Shown in pieces: positions 43,549 through 54,167 of a stretch of 64,000 bases of DNA. Made by a program: the position numbers and the translations under genes. The DNA lies in contig NZ_CP060131.1 in NCBI RefSeq assembly GCF_014235185.1, positions 317,501 through 381,500 of the forward strand, in the 5' to 3' direction. A model generated the notes under the pieces. The model did not search any database. It was not told the origin of the DNA and saw only the letters and a list, made by a program, of their open reading frames with translations. Origin of the DNA: Pseudonocardia petroleophila. GTDB taxonomy: Bacteria; Actinomycetota; Actinomycetes; Mycobacteriales; Pseudonocardiaceae. Each line of letters starts with the position of its first letter. The stretch's first letter is position 1.

Positions 43549-43728
43549 TCACCCGAGCCCGTTCCCCGTCGGACGACCACCGGCCCTCCACCGTTCGCCC
43601 GACGTCCTGATGCCGCGAGGGCCCGCACCAGCGCGCCCCACGGCAGCCCTCCACGGCGCCACGGCCGGCGGAGCGGAGGGTGCAGCCCTGCCGTGCAACC
43701 GGATGGGCGTCCGTTCCGTCCTGGGGAC

Positions 43729-44439
43729 ATGAAGCGCGCACTGCTCCCCGCCGTCGGTCTCGTCCTCGCTCTCGCCGGCTGCGCCGCGCCCGGCCAGCTG
43801 GGGTCGGCGGCCCCGGCACCGACGCCCGGCATCTCGGCCCGGGGCGTCGGCACCGTCAGCGGCACCCCGGACACGCTCACCGTCGTGCTCGGCGTCGCCA
43901 CCACCGCCCCGGCGGCGGCGGGGGCACTGGCCGACAACACCGCCCGCTCGACCGCCCTGATCGAGGTGCTGCGCGGCAGCGGGGTGGCGGAGGAGGACCT
44001 GCGCACGAGCGGGCTGTCGATCTTCCCGAGCTACTCCTCCGACGGCGGCACCGTCACCGGGTACGAGGTGAGCAACCAGGTCACGGCGACGCTGCGCGAC
44101 CTCGACGGGGCAGGGGCCCTCATCGACGCGGCGGCGCAGGCGGCGGGTGACGCGGTGCGCGTGCAGCAGATCTCCTTCTCGATCGACGACGACTCGGAGC
44201 AGCGCGCGGCCGCCCGCGCGGACGCCGTGCGGCGGGCCGAGGCGCAGATCGAGCAGATGGCCGAGGCGGCGGGGGTGTCGCCGGGCGCGCTGCTGTCGAT
44301 CACCGAGATCCCGGGCGAGACCGGCCCGCAGCCCTACGCCGCCGACGCGTTCGCGGCGCAGGAGTCCGCGGCGGTGCCGCTGCTGCCGGGGAGCCAGGAC
44401 GTCAGCGTGGTCGTGGAGGTCGTGCGCGCGGTCGGCTGA
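43729..44439 (+). CDS. SIMPL-domain (DUF541) lipoprotein
   Basis: A 236-residue exported lipoprotein. The signal MKRALLPAVGLVLALAGC has a lipobox (LAGC, lipidated Cys18). The mature part is one SIMPL/DUF541 domain: GVGTVSGTPDTLTVVLGV, LRTSGLSIFPSYSSDG, GYEVSNQVTATLRDLD and the helix RAAARADAVRRAEAQIEQM. Function is poorly known in the family (surface or stress-related). ATG at 43729 is chosen because it places the signal peptide at the N-terminus. Confidence 0.88.
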   Translation: MKRALLPAVGLVLALAGCAAPGQLGSAAPAPTPGISARGVGTVSGTPDTLTVVLGVATTAPAAAGALADNTARSTALIEVLRGSGVAEEDLRTSGLSIFPSYSSDGGTVTGYEVSNQVTATLRDLDGAGALIDAAAQAAGDAVRVQQISFSIDDDSEQRAAARADAVRRAEAQIEQMAEAAGVSPGALLSITEIPGETGPQPYAADAFAAQESAAVPLLPGSQDVSVVVEVVRAVG

Positions 44440-44497
44440 GCGGCGGCCGGACGGACCGGACATCGGGCGCACGCGGGGGCACGGGAGAATCCGGCGG

Positions 44498-45976
44498 ATG
44501 AGCTCCCCCCGGCACGGGCCCCGCCACCGCGGCAGCGGCACCACCCGCACCGGCCCGCACCCCGCGACCGGGCCCACGACGGGCGACCCCGACGCCGACA
44601 CGGGCCCGATCGGGATCGACCCCCGCCCCACCGGGCGCCACCGCGATCCCGGGCCCGATCCCACCGACGTCCGGCAGCGGCCGGGGCGCGACGCACCGGC
44701 GACCGCACCCGACCCCACCGCCCGCGAGGGCGCCCGGCACGCCGACACCGGCACCGGACCGACCGGCGCCCCGCCCGACCACCCCGCCGACACCCCGGCC
44801 CTCACCGGCCACGGGCACGGCCACGGTCCGGCTCCGCACGCCGACCGGCGGGTGCGGATCGCGATCGCGGCCCTGCTGGTGCCCGCGGCCGTCGCGACGC
44901 TGGTCGGGCTGGTGCTGCTGTTCCCCTACGAGCGCGCCCGACCGCTCGACGGGGCCGCGGCGCTGCCGCGGGTGCCGGGCACCGTGTCGGCCACGGCGGA
45001 GAGCGACTGCTCCCCCGGCGAGGGCGACCGCGGCTGCGCGGCCCTGACCGTGCGGCTGACCGGCGGGGACGCGGCCGGCACCAGCATCGTGACGCTCGTG
45101 TCGGTGGTCCGCGGGGTCTCCCCGTTCACCACCGGCGACGACGTGCAGCTCTCCGTCGACGGCGACCCGGCCGATCCGGAGTCCTACCAGATCGTCGACT
45201 TCCAGCGGGAGGTCCCGCTGCTCGTGCTGGCGCTGCTGTTCGCGGCGGCGGTGGTGGCGCTGGGCCGCTTCCGGGGGCTCGCCGCCCTCGGGTCGCTGGT
45301 GCTGACGGGCGTGGTGCTGATCGGGTTCGTGCTGCCGGCGATCCTGGCCGGGCGCGACCCGCTGCTGGTCGCCGTCGTCGGGTGCACCGCGATCATGTTC
45401 TGCGCGCTGTACCTCACGCACGGGTTCACCTCCCGCACCTCGACGGCCGTGCTCGGCACGTTCGGCAGCCTCGTCCTGATCGGGGTGCTCGGCGTCGCCT
45501 TCGCGGCCGCGGCCCGGCTGACCGGCGCCGACGAGGACACCGCGAGCCTGGCCAACACCCTCGGCACCGCGGTCGACGGGCGGGGGCTGGTGCTGGCCGG
45601 GCTGATGATCGGCGCCCTCGGCGCCCTCGACGACGTCACGGTCACCCAGACCAGCGCGGTGTGGGAACTGCGCGCCGCCGACCCGCAGCTGCGCCCGGCC
45701 GCCCTGTTCTCCGCGGCGATGCGGATCGGGCGCGACCACGTGGCCTCGGCCGTCAACACGCTCGTCCTGGCCTACGCGGGCGCGGCGCTGCCGCTGCTGC
45801 TGCTGTTCAGCGTCGCCGAGCGCGGCCTGGCCGACACCCTGACCAGCCAGGTCATCGCCACCGAGGTGGTCAGGACGCTGGTGGGCAGCATCGGGCTGGT
45901 GGCGTCGGTGCCGCTGACGACCGCGCTCGCCGTGGCCGTCGTGACCCGCGGGCGGCTGGTGCGGACCGGGGACTGA
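44498..45976 (+). CDS. YibE/F-like multi-pass membrane protein
   Basis: A 492-residue protein. The first 115 residues are a disordered Thr/Pro/Gly/Asp/His-rich tail with a His-Gly run (GHGHGHG) before segment 1 at about 122-140. An outside domain (about 145-235) has two Cys (SDCSPGEGDRGC) that may form a disulfide. About seven further membrane segments follow, with the YibE/F-like stretch GALDDVTVTQTSAVWEL and RIGRDHVASAVNTLVLAYAG. Function unknown; the His-rich tail could bind metal. ATG at 44498. Confidence 0.82.
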   Translation: MSSPRHGPRHRGSGTTRTGPHPATGPTTGDPDADTGPIGIDPRPTGRHRDPGPDPTDVRQRPGRDAPATAPDPTAREGARHADTGTGPTGAPPDHPADTPALTGHGHGHGPAPHADRRVRIAIAALLVPAAVATLVGLVLLFPYERARPLDGAAALPRVPGTVSATAESDCSPGEGDRGCAALTVRLTGGDAAGTSIVTLVSVVRGVSPFTTGDDVQLSVDGDPADPESYQIVDFQREVPLLVLALLFAAAVVALGRFRGLAALGSLVLTGVVLIGFVLPAILAGRDPLLVAVVGCTAIMFCALYLTHGFTSRTSTAVLGTFGSLVLIGVLGVAFAAAARLTGADEDTASLANTLGTAVDGRGLVLAGLMIGALGALDDVTVTQTSAVWELRAADPQLRPAALFSAAMRIGRDHVASAVNTLVLAYAGAALPLLLLFSVAERGLADTLTSQVIATEVVRTLVGSIGLVASVPLTTALAVAVVTRGRLVRTGD

Positions 45977-46028
45977 CCCCGGTGCGCCGGGCCGTCGATC
46001 CCGTGCACCGGTGGGCGAGAATCGGGTC

Positions 46029-46682
46029 GTGACCACCGCCGCCCGGACCGCCGTCGTCGACCTGTGCCGCGGGCTCGTCGCGCGCAGCCTGGTGGTCGGG
46101 ACGGCCGGCAACGTGTCGGTGCGCGACGGCGACCGGATCGCGGTGTCCCCGTCGGCCGTCGACTACGCGGAGCTGACGCCGGACGCGGTCGGCGTGCACG
46201 CGCTCGACGGCACCCCGCTCGACGCGCCGCTGCGCCCCACCTCCGAGCTCGCCCTGCACGTCCTGCTGCACGCCCGCGACGGGGCGCGCGACGGCGAGGT
46301 CGTGCTGCACACCCACGCGCCCGCGTCGACGGCGCTCTCGACCGTCGTCGACGAGGTGCCGCCGACGCACTACTACGCCGCGTTCTTCGGCGGCGCGGTC
46401 CGCGTCGCCCCCTACGCGACGTTCGGGACCCCGGAGCTGGCCTCGCACGTCCTCGCCGCGATGCGCGACCGCAGCGCCGCGCTCATGGCCAACCACGGGG
46501 CGGTGCTCGTGGCGCCCGCGGTGGCCGGTGCGCTGGACCGGGCCGCGTACCTGGAGTACGTCTGCGACGTCGCGCTGCGCGCACTCGGCACCGGGCTGCC
46601 CCTGCGCGTCCTCGACGCCGCCGAGATCGACCGCGTCCGCTCCGCCCTCGACGGCCACGGGCAGGTACCGCCCCGGACGTGA
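46029..46682 (+). CDS. Class II aldolase (fuculose-phosphate-aldolase-like)
   Basis: A 217-residue class II aldolase/adducin protein. GNVSVRDGDR and SPSAVDYAELTPDAV match the substrate-binding part, and LHTHAPAST supplies the zinc-binding His pair. A conserved Glu in RPTSELALH and LMANHGAVLVAP, with the third His, complete the site. It is related to the araD gene at 7240 but lacks its arabinose context. GTG at 46029 is used; an in-frame GTG at 46011 is possible. Substrate unknown. Confidence 0.85.
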   Translation: MTTAARTAVVDLCRGLVARSLVVGTAGNVSVRDGDRIAVSPSAVDYAELTPDAVGVHALDGTPLDAPLRPTSELALHVLLHARDGARDGEVVLHTHAPASTALSTVVDEVPPTHYYAAFFGGAVRVAPYATFGTPELASHVLAAMRDRSAALMANHGAVLVAPAVAGALDRAAYLEYVCDVALRALGTGLPLRVLDAAEIDRVRSALDGHGQVPPRT

Positions 46683-46713
46683 CGGCTATGCTGGACGCGA
46701 TGGGGGTACAACC

Positions 46714-47589
46714 GTGAGCACACCGTCACCACCGCCCGATCAGGGTGGCCCCACCGTCCTGCGCATCCTGCTGGGCACCCAGTTGCGCCGGCTGCGCGAG
46801 GCCAACGGCATCACCCGCGAGCGGGCCGGCGACGCGATCCGCGCGTCCAGCGCGAAGATCAGCCGCCTGGAGCTGGGCCGCGTCGGCTGCAAGGAACGCG
46901 ATGTGCTCGACCTGCTGACCCTCTACGGCGTCACCGACGAGGCCGAGCGCGCGGGCTACCGCGACCTCGCGACCCGCGCCAACGCCCGCGGCTGGTGGCA
47001 GCAGCACAACGACGTCCTGCCCAGCTGGTTCGAGATGTACCTGCGGCTGGAACAGGCCGCGCAGGTCATCCGCAGCTTCGAGCTGCAGTTCGTGCCGGGC
47101 CTGCTGCAGACCGAGGAGTACGCGCGCAGCGTCGTGCTGCTCGGGCACCGCGGCTCCCCGCCCGACGACGTCGACCAGCGCGTCCAGCTGCGGATGTCGC
47201 GGCAGAAGATGCTGCGCGAGCCGGGCGCGCCGCAGCTGTGGGTCGTCATCGACGAGGCCGCGGTGAGCCGCCCGTACGGCACGCCCGCGGTGATGCGCGG
47301 GCAGCTGGAGCACCTGCTCGAGGCCAGCCGGTGGCCGAACGTCACCGTGCAGCTGCTGCCGTTCCGCGCGGGCAGCCACGCCGCGGCCGGCGGCCCCTTC
47401 TCGATCCTGCGCTTCGCCGAGTCCGACCTGCCCGACATCGTCTACCTCGAGCAGCTCAACAGCGCGGTCTACCTCGACAAGCGCGCCGACGTCGAGGACT
47501 ACTCGGGGGTCTGGGAGCGGCTGGTCGTGCAGGCGCTCACGCCGCGCGACACCCGCACGGCCCTGGCCGGGCTGATCGAGAAGTTCTAG
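46714..47589 (+). CDS. XRE-family regulator with DUF5753
   Basis: A 291-residue protein. The helix-turn-helix LRRLREANGITRERAGDAI and SSAKISRLELGRVG (about 24-57) is followed by the DUF5753 domain: ELQFVPGLLQTEEYARSV, ALMost a full set of family blocks such as WVVIDEAAVSRPYG and VTVQLLPFRAGSHAAAGG. This architecture is abundant in actinobacteria, often next to a DUF397 or methyltransferase gene. GTG at 46714 has GGGGGT seven bases upstream. Its TAG overlaps the stop of the convergent DUF574 methyltransferase (CTAG). Confidence 0.9.
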   Translation: MSTPSPPPDQGGPTVLRILLGTQLRRLREANGITRERAGDAIRASSAKISRLELGRVGCKERDVLDLLTLYGVTDEAERAGYRDLATRANARGWWQQHNDVLPSWFEMYLRLEQAAQVIRSFELQFVPGLLQTEEYARSVVLLGHRGSPPDDVDQRVQLRMSRQKMLREPGAPQLWVVIDEAAVSRPYGTPAVMRGQLEHLLEASRWPNVTVQLLPFRAGSHAAAGGPFSILRFAESDLPDIVYLEQLNSAVYLDKRADVEDYSGVWERLVVQALTPRDTRTALAGLIEKF

Positions 47590-48407
47590 GCCTTGCGGCC
47601 GATGCCCGCCGCGTAGAGCGTGTGGGTGGGGCTCTCGGTCGGCGTCTGGTCGTCGGGACGCCAGTCGTTGGCGTAGGTCAGGCCCGGCTCCACCAGCTCC
47701 AGGCCGTCGAAGAACCGTCGCTGCTCGGCCCAGGTGCGGAACCGGCCGGTGCCCAGGCCGCCCTCCAGGAACGCCTTCTCCAGTGCCTTCGCGCGCGGCT
47801 CGTCGTCGTCGAGGAAGTTGCTCGCCAGCAGGTAGCTGCCGGGGCTGAGCCGCGCGGTGATCGCCGCGGCCACCGCGTACGGGTCCTCGTCGTCGGAGAG
47901 GTGGTGGAAGATGCTGGCCGCGAGCACCGCGAACGGCGCCGAGGTGTCGATCAGCTCGGTGACGGCCGGGTCGGCGAAGATCGCGTCGATGTCGCGGATG
48001 TCGCCGGTGATCACCGTGGTGGTGTCGTCGTCGTCGAGCAGGGCGCGGCCGTGGGCCAGCACGATCGGGTCGATGTCGACGTAGACGACGTGCACCGACG
48101 GGTCGACCGCGTGCGCGATCTCGTGCACGTTGCCCGCCGTCGGCAGGCCCGAGCCGAGGTCGAGGATCTGCCGGATGCCGGCCTCGCGCACCAGCCAGGT
48201 GACGGCGCGGCGCAGGTGGTTGCGGTTGTCGAGGGCGAGCTGGCTGGTCTCGGGCACGGCCGCGAACAGCGCGCCGGACACCTGCCGGTCGATCTCGTAG
48301 TGGTCCTTGCCGCCGAGGACGTAGTCGTAGACGCGGGCGATCGACGGCCGGGTCAGGTCGACGTCCGGGATCCCCGGTGCGTCGTCGAGACCTCTGTTGT
48401 CGCTCAT
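47586..48407 (-). CDS. DUF574 SAM-dependent methyltransferase-like protein
   Basis: A 273-residue protein of the actinobacterial DUF574 family. The N-terminus RPSIARVYDYVLGGKDHYEID is the family hallmark. The SAM motif I reads ILDLGSGLPTAGNVHEIA, followed by VVYVDIDPIVLAHGRALL, LAASIFHHLSDD and SNFLDDD. The substrate is unknown in the family. ATG at 48407 has a GGGGGAC Shine-Dalgarno. It is tail-to-tail with an XRE-DUF5753 regulator, a frequent neighbour pair in this group. Confidence 0.9.
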   Translation of the reverse strand: MSDNRGLDDAPGIPDVDLTRPSIARVYDYVLGGKDHYEIDRQVSGALFAAVPETSQLALDNRNHLRRAVTWLVREAGIRQILDLGSGLPTAGNVHEIAHAVDPSVHVVYVDIDPIVLAHGRALLDDDDTTTVITGDIRDIDAIFADPAVTELIDTSAPFAVLAASIFHHLSDDEDPYAVAAAITARLSPGSYLLASNFLDDDEPRAKALEKAFLEGGLGTGRFRTWAEQRRFFDGLELVEPGLTYANDWRPDDQTPTESPTHTLYAAGIGRKA

Positions 48408-48514
48408 CCGGTCGTCCCCCAGTCCGTTCACCGATGTGGCGCGCACAGCCTATCGTCACCGCTTCGTCAGACACGGCGGGCCGGTGGCGCGCCGCGGCGG
48501 AGGAGGATGAGGGC

Positions 48515-50060
48515 GTGAGCACGACGACCGTCCACCCGACGCCCCTCGTCCCCCGCCGCACGGCTGCGTCGATCGGGGTGCTGGCCGTCGCCGCCGCACT
48601 GGCCGCCGGGCACCTCGTCGCCGGGCTCGTGTCGCCCGCGTCGTCGCCGTTCCTGGCCGTCGGGAACGGGGCGATCGCGCTGGCGCCGCAGTGGCTCGTC
48701 GAGTTCGCGAAGTCGACGTTCGGCGTCGCCGACAAGCCCGTGCTGCTCGGCGGGATGGCGCTCGTGCTCCTCGCCGCCGCGGTCGGCGTCGGCCTCGCAT
48801 CCCGCGAGCGGCCGCAGCCCGGCACCCGCGCGCTGACCGGGCTCGGCCTGCTGGGGTTCGCCGCGGTCGCCCTGTCCCCCGCGTTCACCCCCGTCGACCT
48901 GCTCGCCCCCGCCGCGGCCGCGGGCGTCGGGATCGTCGTGCTGCGCCGCCTGCACGCCCTCGCCCTCCCCGGCGCCCCCCGGACCGGATCGGGGATGGAC
49001 CGCCGCACGATGCTCACGGGCACCTCGGCGCTCGTCGGGTTCGGTGCGCTCGCCGCGGGCGGGCTGGGCCAGCTGCTCGGCGGCCGCCTCACCGGCTCCC
49101 GCGAGGAGGTCACGGCGCGGCTGCGCGGGCTGGCGCTCGCGGAGCGGGCCCCCGCCGTACCCGCGGGCGCGGCGTTCCCAGAGCTGGGCACGCCGACGTT
49201 CCTCACCGCCAACGCCGACTTCTACCGCATCGACACCGCGCTGCGGATCCCCACGCAGACCGCCGCCGACTGGTCGCTGCGCATCCACGGCATGGTCGAC
49301 CGCGAGCTCGTCCTGACCTTCGACGACCTGCTCGCCCGCCCGCTGCTCGAGCGCACGGTCACGATGATCTGCGTGTCGAACGAGGTCGGTGACGACTACA
49401 TCTCCACCACGAACTTCATCGGCGTCGACCTGCGGGAGATCCTGCTGGAGGCCGGCATCGCCCCCGGCGCCGACCAGGTGCTCTCCACCAGCAGCGACGG
49501 CCTGTGGACCGCCGGCACCCCCGTCGACGTGCTGCTGGAGCCCGACCGCGGCGCGCTGCTCGCCGTCGGGATGAACGGCGAGGCGCTGCCCCCCGAGCAC
49601 GGGTTCCCGGTGCGGATGGTCGTGCCCGGCCTCTACGGGTACGTGTCGGCGACGAAGTGGGTCACCGACCTGGAGGTCACCACGTTCGACCGCGAGCAGG
49701 CGTACTGGCTGCAGCGCGGGTGGGGGCGGTTCGGCCCGGTGAAGACGCAGTCGCGCATCGACGTGCCGCGGGCCGCGGGCAGCACGCCGGCCGGGCGCGT
49801 CACCGTCGCCGGGATCGCGTGGTCGCAGCCGATCGGGATCAGCCGCGTCGAGGTGCGCCTCGACGACGGCCCGTGGACGACCGCCGAGCTGGCCACCGAG
49901 GTCGGCGGCGACACCTGGCGGATGTGGCGGGCCGAGGTCGACGCCGCCGCGGGGTCGCACGTCGTGACCGTCCGGGCCACCGACGCGAACGGGGTGACCC
50001 AGACCGAGGAGCGCGCCCCGGTGATCCCCGACGGCGCCACCGGCTACCACTCGGTGGTCT

Positions 50061-50074
<14 letters not shown>
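48515..50074 (+). CDS. Membrane-anchored sulfite-oxidase-family molybdoenzyme
   Basis: A 519-residue protein in two parts. Residues 1-155 hold four or five hydrophobic segments. After an internal twin-arginine-like MDRRTMLTGTSALVGFGALA (161-180) comes a sulfite oxidase-type molybdopterin domain: ADWSLRIHGMV, the Mo-binding Cys286 in MICVSNEVGDDYI, LYGYVSATKWVTDLEV. The last domain (about 410-519) is the Mo-cofactor dimerisation domain (VTVAGIAWSQPIGISRVEVR). It most likely acts outside the membrane. Substrate unknown. GTG at 48515 with GGAGGA upstream. Confidence 0.88.
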
Positions 50075-50836
<762 letters not shown>

Positions 50837-50840
<4 letters not shown>

Positions 50841-52048
50841 CGGGCCGGCACCCCCCTCGGATCGACGAACCGCCGCGCGCCCGGTACGAGCAGCGCGAGC
50901 GCTCCCGCGGCGAGCGTCAGCACCCCGCAGGCGACCAGCACCGGGGTCGTGCCCAGCCCCGTCAGCAGGACCGGCAGGACGACGAGCCCGAGCGGCGCGA
51001 CGCCGTAGGACACCATGAAGTCGAACGCGAACACCCGGCCCAGCCGCTCCGGCGCGACCTCCCGCTGGATCGCGGAGAACCACAGGATGTTGAACGTCTC
51101 GATGCCCGCGCCGCCCAGCACGTACGCGGCGACGATCAGCACCGGCGCGTCCGGCACGGCCAGCGCCAGCGGCACCAGCCCGAAGGCCCCCAGCCCGGCG
51201 AACGCCACCACCCCGGCCGGCCGCGGGGTGCACCGGCCCAGCACCAGAGCGGCGAGCACCGCGCCCGCCGAGTAGCCGCCCAGGGCGACCGCCAGGAAGG
51301 CGTCCGTACCGAACAGGTCACGGCTGACCAGCGGCAGCGTGAGCTGCTGCACCGCGAACCCGAGCGACAGCCAGACCGACAGGGCGCCGAGCCCGGCCAG
51401 GAACCAGCGGTGCCGGCGCACCTCGCGCAGGACCTCGCCGTAGTCGGCGAACGGGCGTCGCCGGGCCGCGTCCGACGGGCGGGGCGCGCCGCGGGGCAGG
51501 GCGTGCGCGACCGCGGCCGACGCCAGCCACAGCACGCCGGTCGCCGCGAGGGTCGCCGCCCCGCCCACGACGGCGTAGAGCAGCGCCGCGAGCGCCGGGC
51601 CGCCGACGAGCAGCAGGCGGCTGCTCAGCGTCGACAGGGCGTTGGCGCGCTGGAGCTCGACGTCCGGGACGACCTCGCCGATCAGCGCCTGGTAGGCGCC
51701 GCGGAAGATCCCCTCCCCCACCCCGGCCAGCAGGACGCACGCGCACAGCAGGGGCACCGACACGGCGAACGCCCCGACCGACGCGACGATCGCGGTGCCG
51801 CGCACGGCGCTCGCGATCGTCAGCACGGTGCGGCGCGGGTAGCCGTCGGTGACGATCCCACCGAGCACCGCGCCCAGGACGAACCCGAGCGTGCGGGCCC
51901 CGAGCACCAGCCCGAGCACCGCGATCCCGCCCTGCGTGTCGAGCACGTAGAGCGTCAGCGCCACCGGCATCACGGCCGTGGCCGCCCCGGTCAGGGTGTA
52001 GCTGATCCAGGCGAGCCGGAAATCGCCGTGCCGCAGGACGCTCAGCAC
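50837..52048 (-). CDS. MFS exporter in the metallophore operon
   Basis: A 403-residue MFS protein with twelve predicted segments, resembling EntS-like exporters: VLRHGDFRLAWISYTLTG at the start, loop GGIVTDGYPRRTVL, FRGAYQALIGEVVPDVELQRANAL, and the second-half IQREVAPERLGRVFAFD. In an operon of FecB/C/E-type uptake genes it most likely exports the product of the two biosynthesis genes. GTG at 52048 is the only start keeping segment 1, but it has no Shine-Dalgarno; the well-placed ATG at 52116 is in another frame. Confidence 0.85.
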
Positions 52049-52116
52049 GCGGCGGCGCCCGTGCTCGGCCGGCGGCGGATCGCGGCGCGGGGCGGGACGG
52101 TCGGTGGGGAGGGCAT
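52042..52116 (-). CDS. 24-codon leader frame overlapping the MFS start
   Basis: ATG at 52116 has a strong GAGAGGA Shine-Dalgarno that overlaps the permease stop. It encodes 24 Pro/Arg/Ala-rich residues, and its TGA lies four bases past the GTG start of the MFS gene (GTGCTGA). It may deliver ribosomes to the exporter start by termination-reinitiation, or mark a frameshift. Not a known peptide. Confidence 0.35.
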   Translation of the reverse strand: MPSPPTVPPRAAIRRRPSTGAAAC

Positions 52117-52128
52117 GGACGGGTCCTC

Positions 52129-53202
52129 TCAGGCCGCGCGCAGGCGGCGGACGAGCACGAGCAGGAAGGGGGCGCCGACGACCGCGGTGACGATCCCCAG
52201 CGGCAGCTCGCGCGGGGCGAACGCCAGCCGGGCGACGACGTCGGCCCAGATCAGGAACGCCGCACCGATGAGCGCGGCGACGGGCAGGACGCGGCGGTGC
52301 GCGCCGCCGACGCAGAGCCGGGCGACGTGCGGCACGACGAGGCCGACGAAGCCGATCCCGCCGGACACCGCGACCGCCGCCCCCGTGCACAGCGCGACGG
52401 CGAGCAGCGCACCGAGCCGCAGACGGGCCGGGTCGGTGCCGAGCGCGCGGGCGGTGTCGTCGCCGACGGCGAGCGCGTCGAACCGGCGCGACCAGGCGAG
52501 CAGGAGCGCGAGCGTGACCGCGGTGGTCGGCGCGACGACCGCCACCGCCGCCCAGTCGGCCCGGGCGAGCGACCCGAGCAGCCAGAACAGCACCGCGCGG
52601 GCGCCCTCCGGGCTGTCCGAGGCGAAGATCATGAAGCTGGTGACGGCCTGCAGGACGTAGCCCACCGCGACCCCGGCGAGCAGCAGGCGCACCGAGGTGA
52701 CCGCCCCGCCGAGGCCCGCGACGGCGAAGACCAGCCCGATCGCCCCGAGCGCGCCGAGGAAGGCGCTGCCGGTGAGCGCACCGCCGCCCAGGGCCGACCC
52801 GACGCCGAACAGGATCGTCGCCGCGGCCCCGGTGGACGCCCCGGCCGACACCCCGAGCAGGTACGGCTCGGCCAGCACGTTGCGGACCAGGGTCTGCAGC
52901 GCGACCCCGGCCATCGCCAGCGCCGCCCCGACCACCGCCCCGAGCAGCACCCGCGGGGCCCGGACCAGCCAGACGATGCTGTCCTGCGCGGGCCCCCACG
53001 CGGCGTCGCCGGGGAACCCGACCAGGTGGTGGCCGAGGACGGCGGCGACGGTGCCCGGCGGGATCGCCACCGGGCCGAGCCCGACGGCGAGCGGGACCGA
53101 CAGCACCAGCAGGGTCCCGAGCCCTCCGGTCCACGCCGCGGTGCGCCGGCGCCGGGTGGCGCGGCCGAGGTCGTCGGCGGCGGGGAGGACGGCCGGGCTC
53201 AC
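52129..53202 (-). CDS. FecCD-family metallophore permease
   Basis: A 357-residue BtuC/FecCD permease with about nine or ten hydrophobic segments. Typical blocks: APRVLLGAVVGAALAMAGVALQ, LAEPYLLGVSAGASTGAA, GIGFVGLVVPHVARLCVG (coupling helix) and PRELPLGIVTAVVGAPFLL. One gene, so the channel is probably a homodimer. GTG at 53202 overlaps the stop of the binding-protein gene (GTGA). It carries the metal-ligand complex across the membrane with the ATPase at 50061. Confidence 0.93.
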   Translation of the reverse strand: MSPAVLPAADDLGRATRRRRTAAWTGGLGTLLVLSVPLAVGLGPVAIPPGTVAAVLGHHLVGFPGDAAWGPAQDSIVWLVRAPRVLLGAVVGAALAMAGVALQTLVRNVLAEPYLLGVSAGASTGAAATILFGVGSALGGGALTGSAFLGALGAIGLVFAVAGLGGAVTSVRLLLAGVAVGYVLQAVTSFMIFASDSPEGARAVLFWLLGSLARADWAAVAVVAPTTAVTLALLLAWSRRFDALAVGDDTARALGTDPARLRLGALLAVALCTGAAVAVSGGIGFVGLVVPHVARLCVGGAHRRVLPVAALIGAAFLIWADVVARLAFAPRELPLGIVTAVVGAPFLLVLVRRLRAA

Positions 53203-54167
53203 GGGAGCGCGGCCAGCTGAGCGGTGAGCCGTTCGAGCCCGTCGACGGCGAGGGTGCCGTGCCCGGAGTGGAAGAAGTCGAGCACCACGACGTCCCGGTT
53301 CGCGACCGCGGGGAGCCCGGCCAGCTCCGGGCGCGCGAGCACAGAGTCGCGCACCTCCTGCTCGGTGGTGTCGCCGGGCTCGAAGAGGGCCAGCACGACG
53401 TCGGGGGCCGTACCGATCAGGGCCTCGACGCTCGGCTCGAAGTAGCGTTCCGCCTCCGCCCCGAACACGTTGCCCAGCCCGACGATGTCGAGCTGCTCGT
53501 GGACCATCCCCAGGTTCCCGTAGGCCCCGAGCGGGCTGTCGGGACCGGAGACGAACAGCGCCGCCGCGGTGCGGCCGTCGGAGGTGCTGCGCGCCCGCAC
53601 CGCCTCGACCCGCGCGCGCAGGTCGTCGGCCGCGGCGTCGGCGACGTCGGAGGTGCCCAGCGCCGCGCCGATCATCTCGACGTCGGTCGCGACGTCCTCC
53701 AGCGCGGACCCGGACCGCTGCGACTGCCCCGCGCCGAACCCGCCGCAGTACCCGGCGACGATCAGCGTCGGGATGCCGAGCTCCGCCAGCTCCTCCGGCG
53801 AGGTCCCCTCCAGCCCGAACGTCACGACGAGGTCGGGCGTCCGGCCCAGGACGAACTCGCGGGAGATGTCGGTGGCGGTGCCGATCGGCGCCAGGGGCCG
53901 GGCGGTCAGCTCGGCCTCCGCGGCACCGAGCGGCTCGCCGCGCAGCGGCGCGAAGGTGCTGATCCGGTCGGTGCCCCCGGCGGCCGCGACGAGCGTGCCC
54001 GCCTCCCCGCCGATGACCATGACCCGCTCGGGGGGAGCGTCGAGCACGACCTGCCGGCCGCAGTTCTCGACGGTGACCGCCGCGGCGGCCGGTCCGGACG
54101 CCGCGGGGGCGCCACAGGCGGAGAGCGCGAGGACGGCCAGGACGGCCGGTCCGAGTCGACGGGGCAT
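53199..54167 (-). CDS. FecB-like metallophore-binding lipoprotein
   Basis: A 322-residue lipoprotein: signal MPRRLGPAVLAVLALSAC with Cys18 as the lipidation site. The mature part is a type III binding fold of the FecB/FhuD/BtuF kind: CGRQVVLDAPPERVMVIG, DLVVTFGLEGTSPEELAELGIP, then a long bridging helix and VVVLDFFHSGHGTLAVDGLE. Its ligand is unknown. ATG at 54167 overlaps the stop of the DUF364-type gene. It would catch the exported chelate at the cell surface. Confidence 0.9.
   Translation of the reverse strand: MPRRLGPAVLAVLALSACGAPAASGPAAAAVTVENCGRQVVLDAPPERVMVIGGEAGTLVAAAGGTDRISTFAPLRGEPLGAAEAELTARPLAPIGTATDISREFVLGRTPDLVVTFGLEGTSPEELAELGIPTLIVAGYCGGFGAGQSQRSGSALEDVATDVEMIGAALGTSDVADAAADDLRARVEAVRARSTSDGRTAAALFVSGPDSPLGAYGNLGMVHEQLDIVGLGNVFGAEAERYFEPSVEALIGTAPDVVLALFEPGDTTEQEVRDSVLARPELAGLPAVANRDVVVLDFFHSGHGTLAVDGLERLTAQLAALP

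Noticed and set aside
46700..46717. Five-codon leader frame before the XRE-DUF5753 gene
   Set aside because: Its ATGGGGGT simply serves as the Shine-Dalgarno of the GTG start at 46714.
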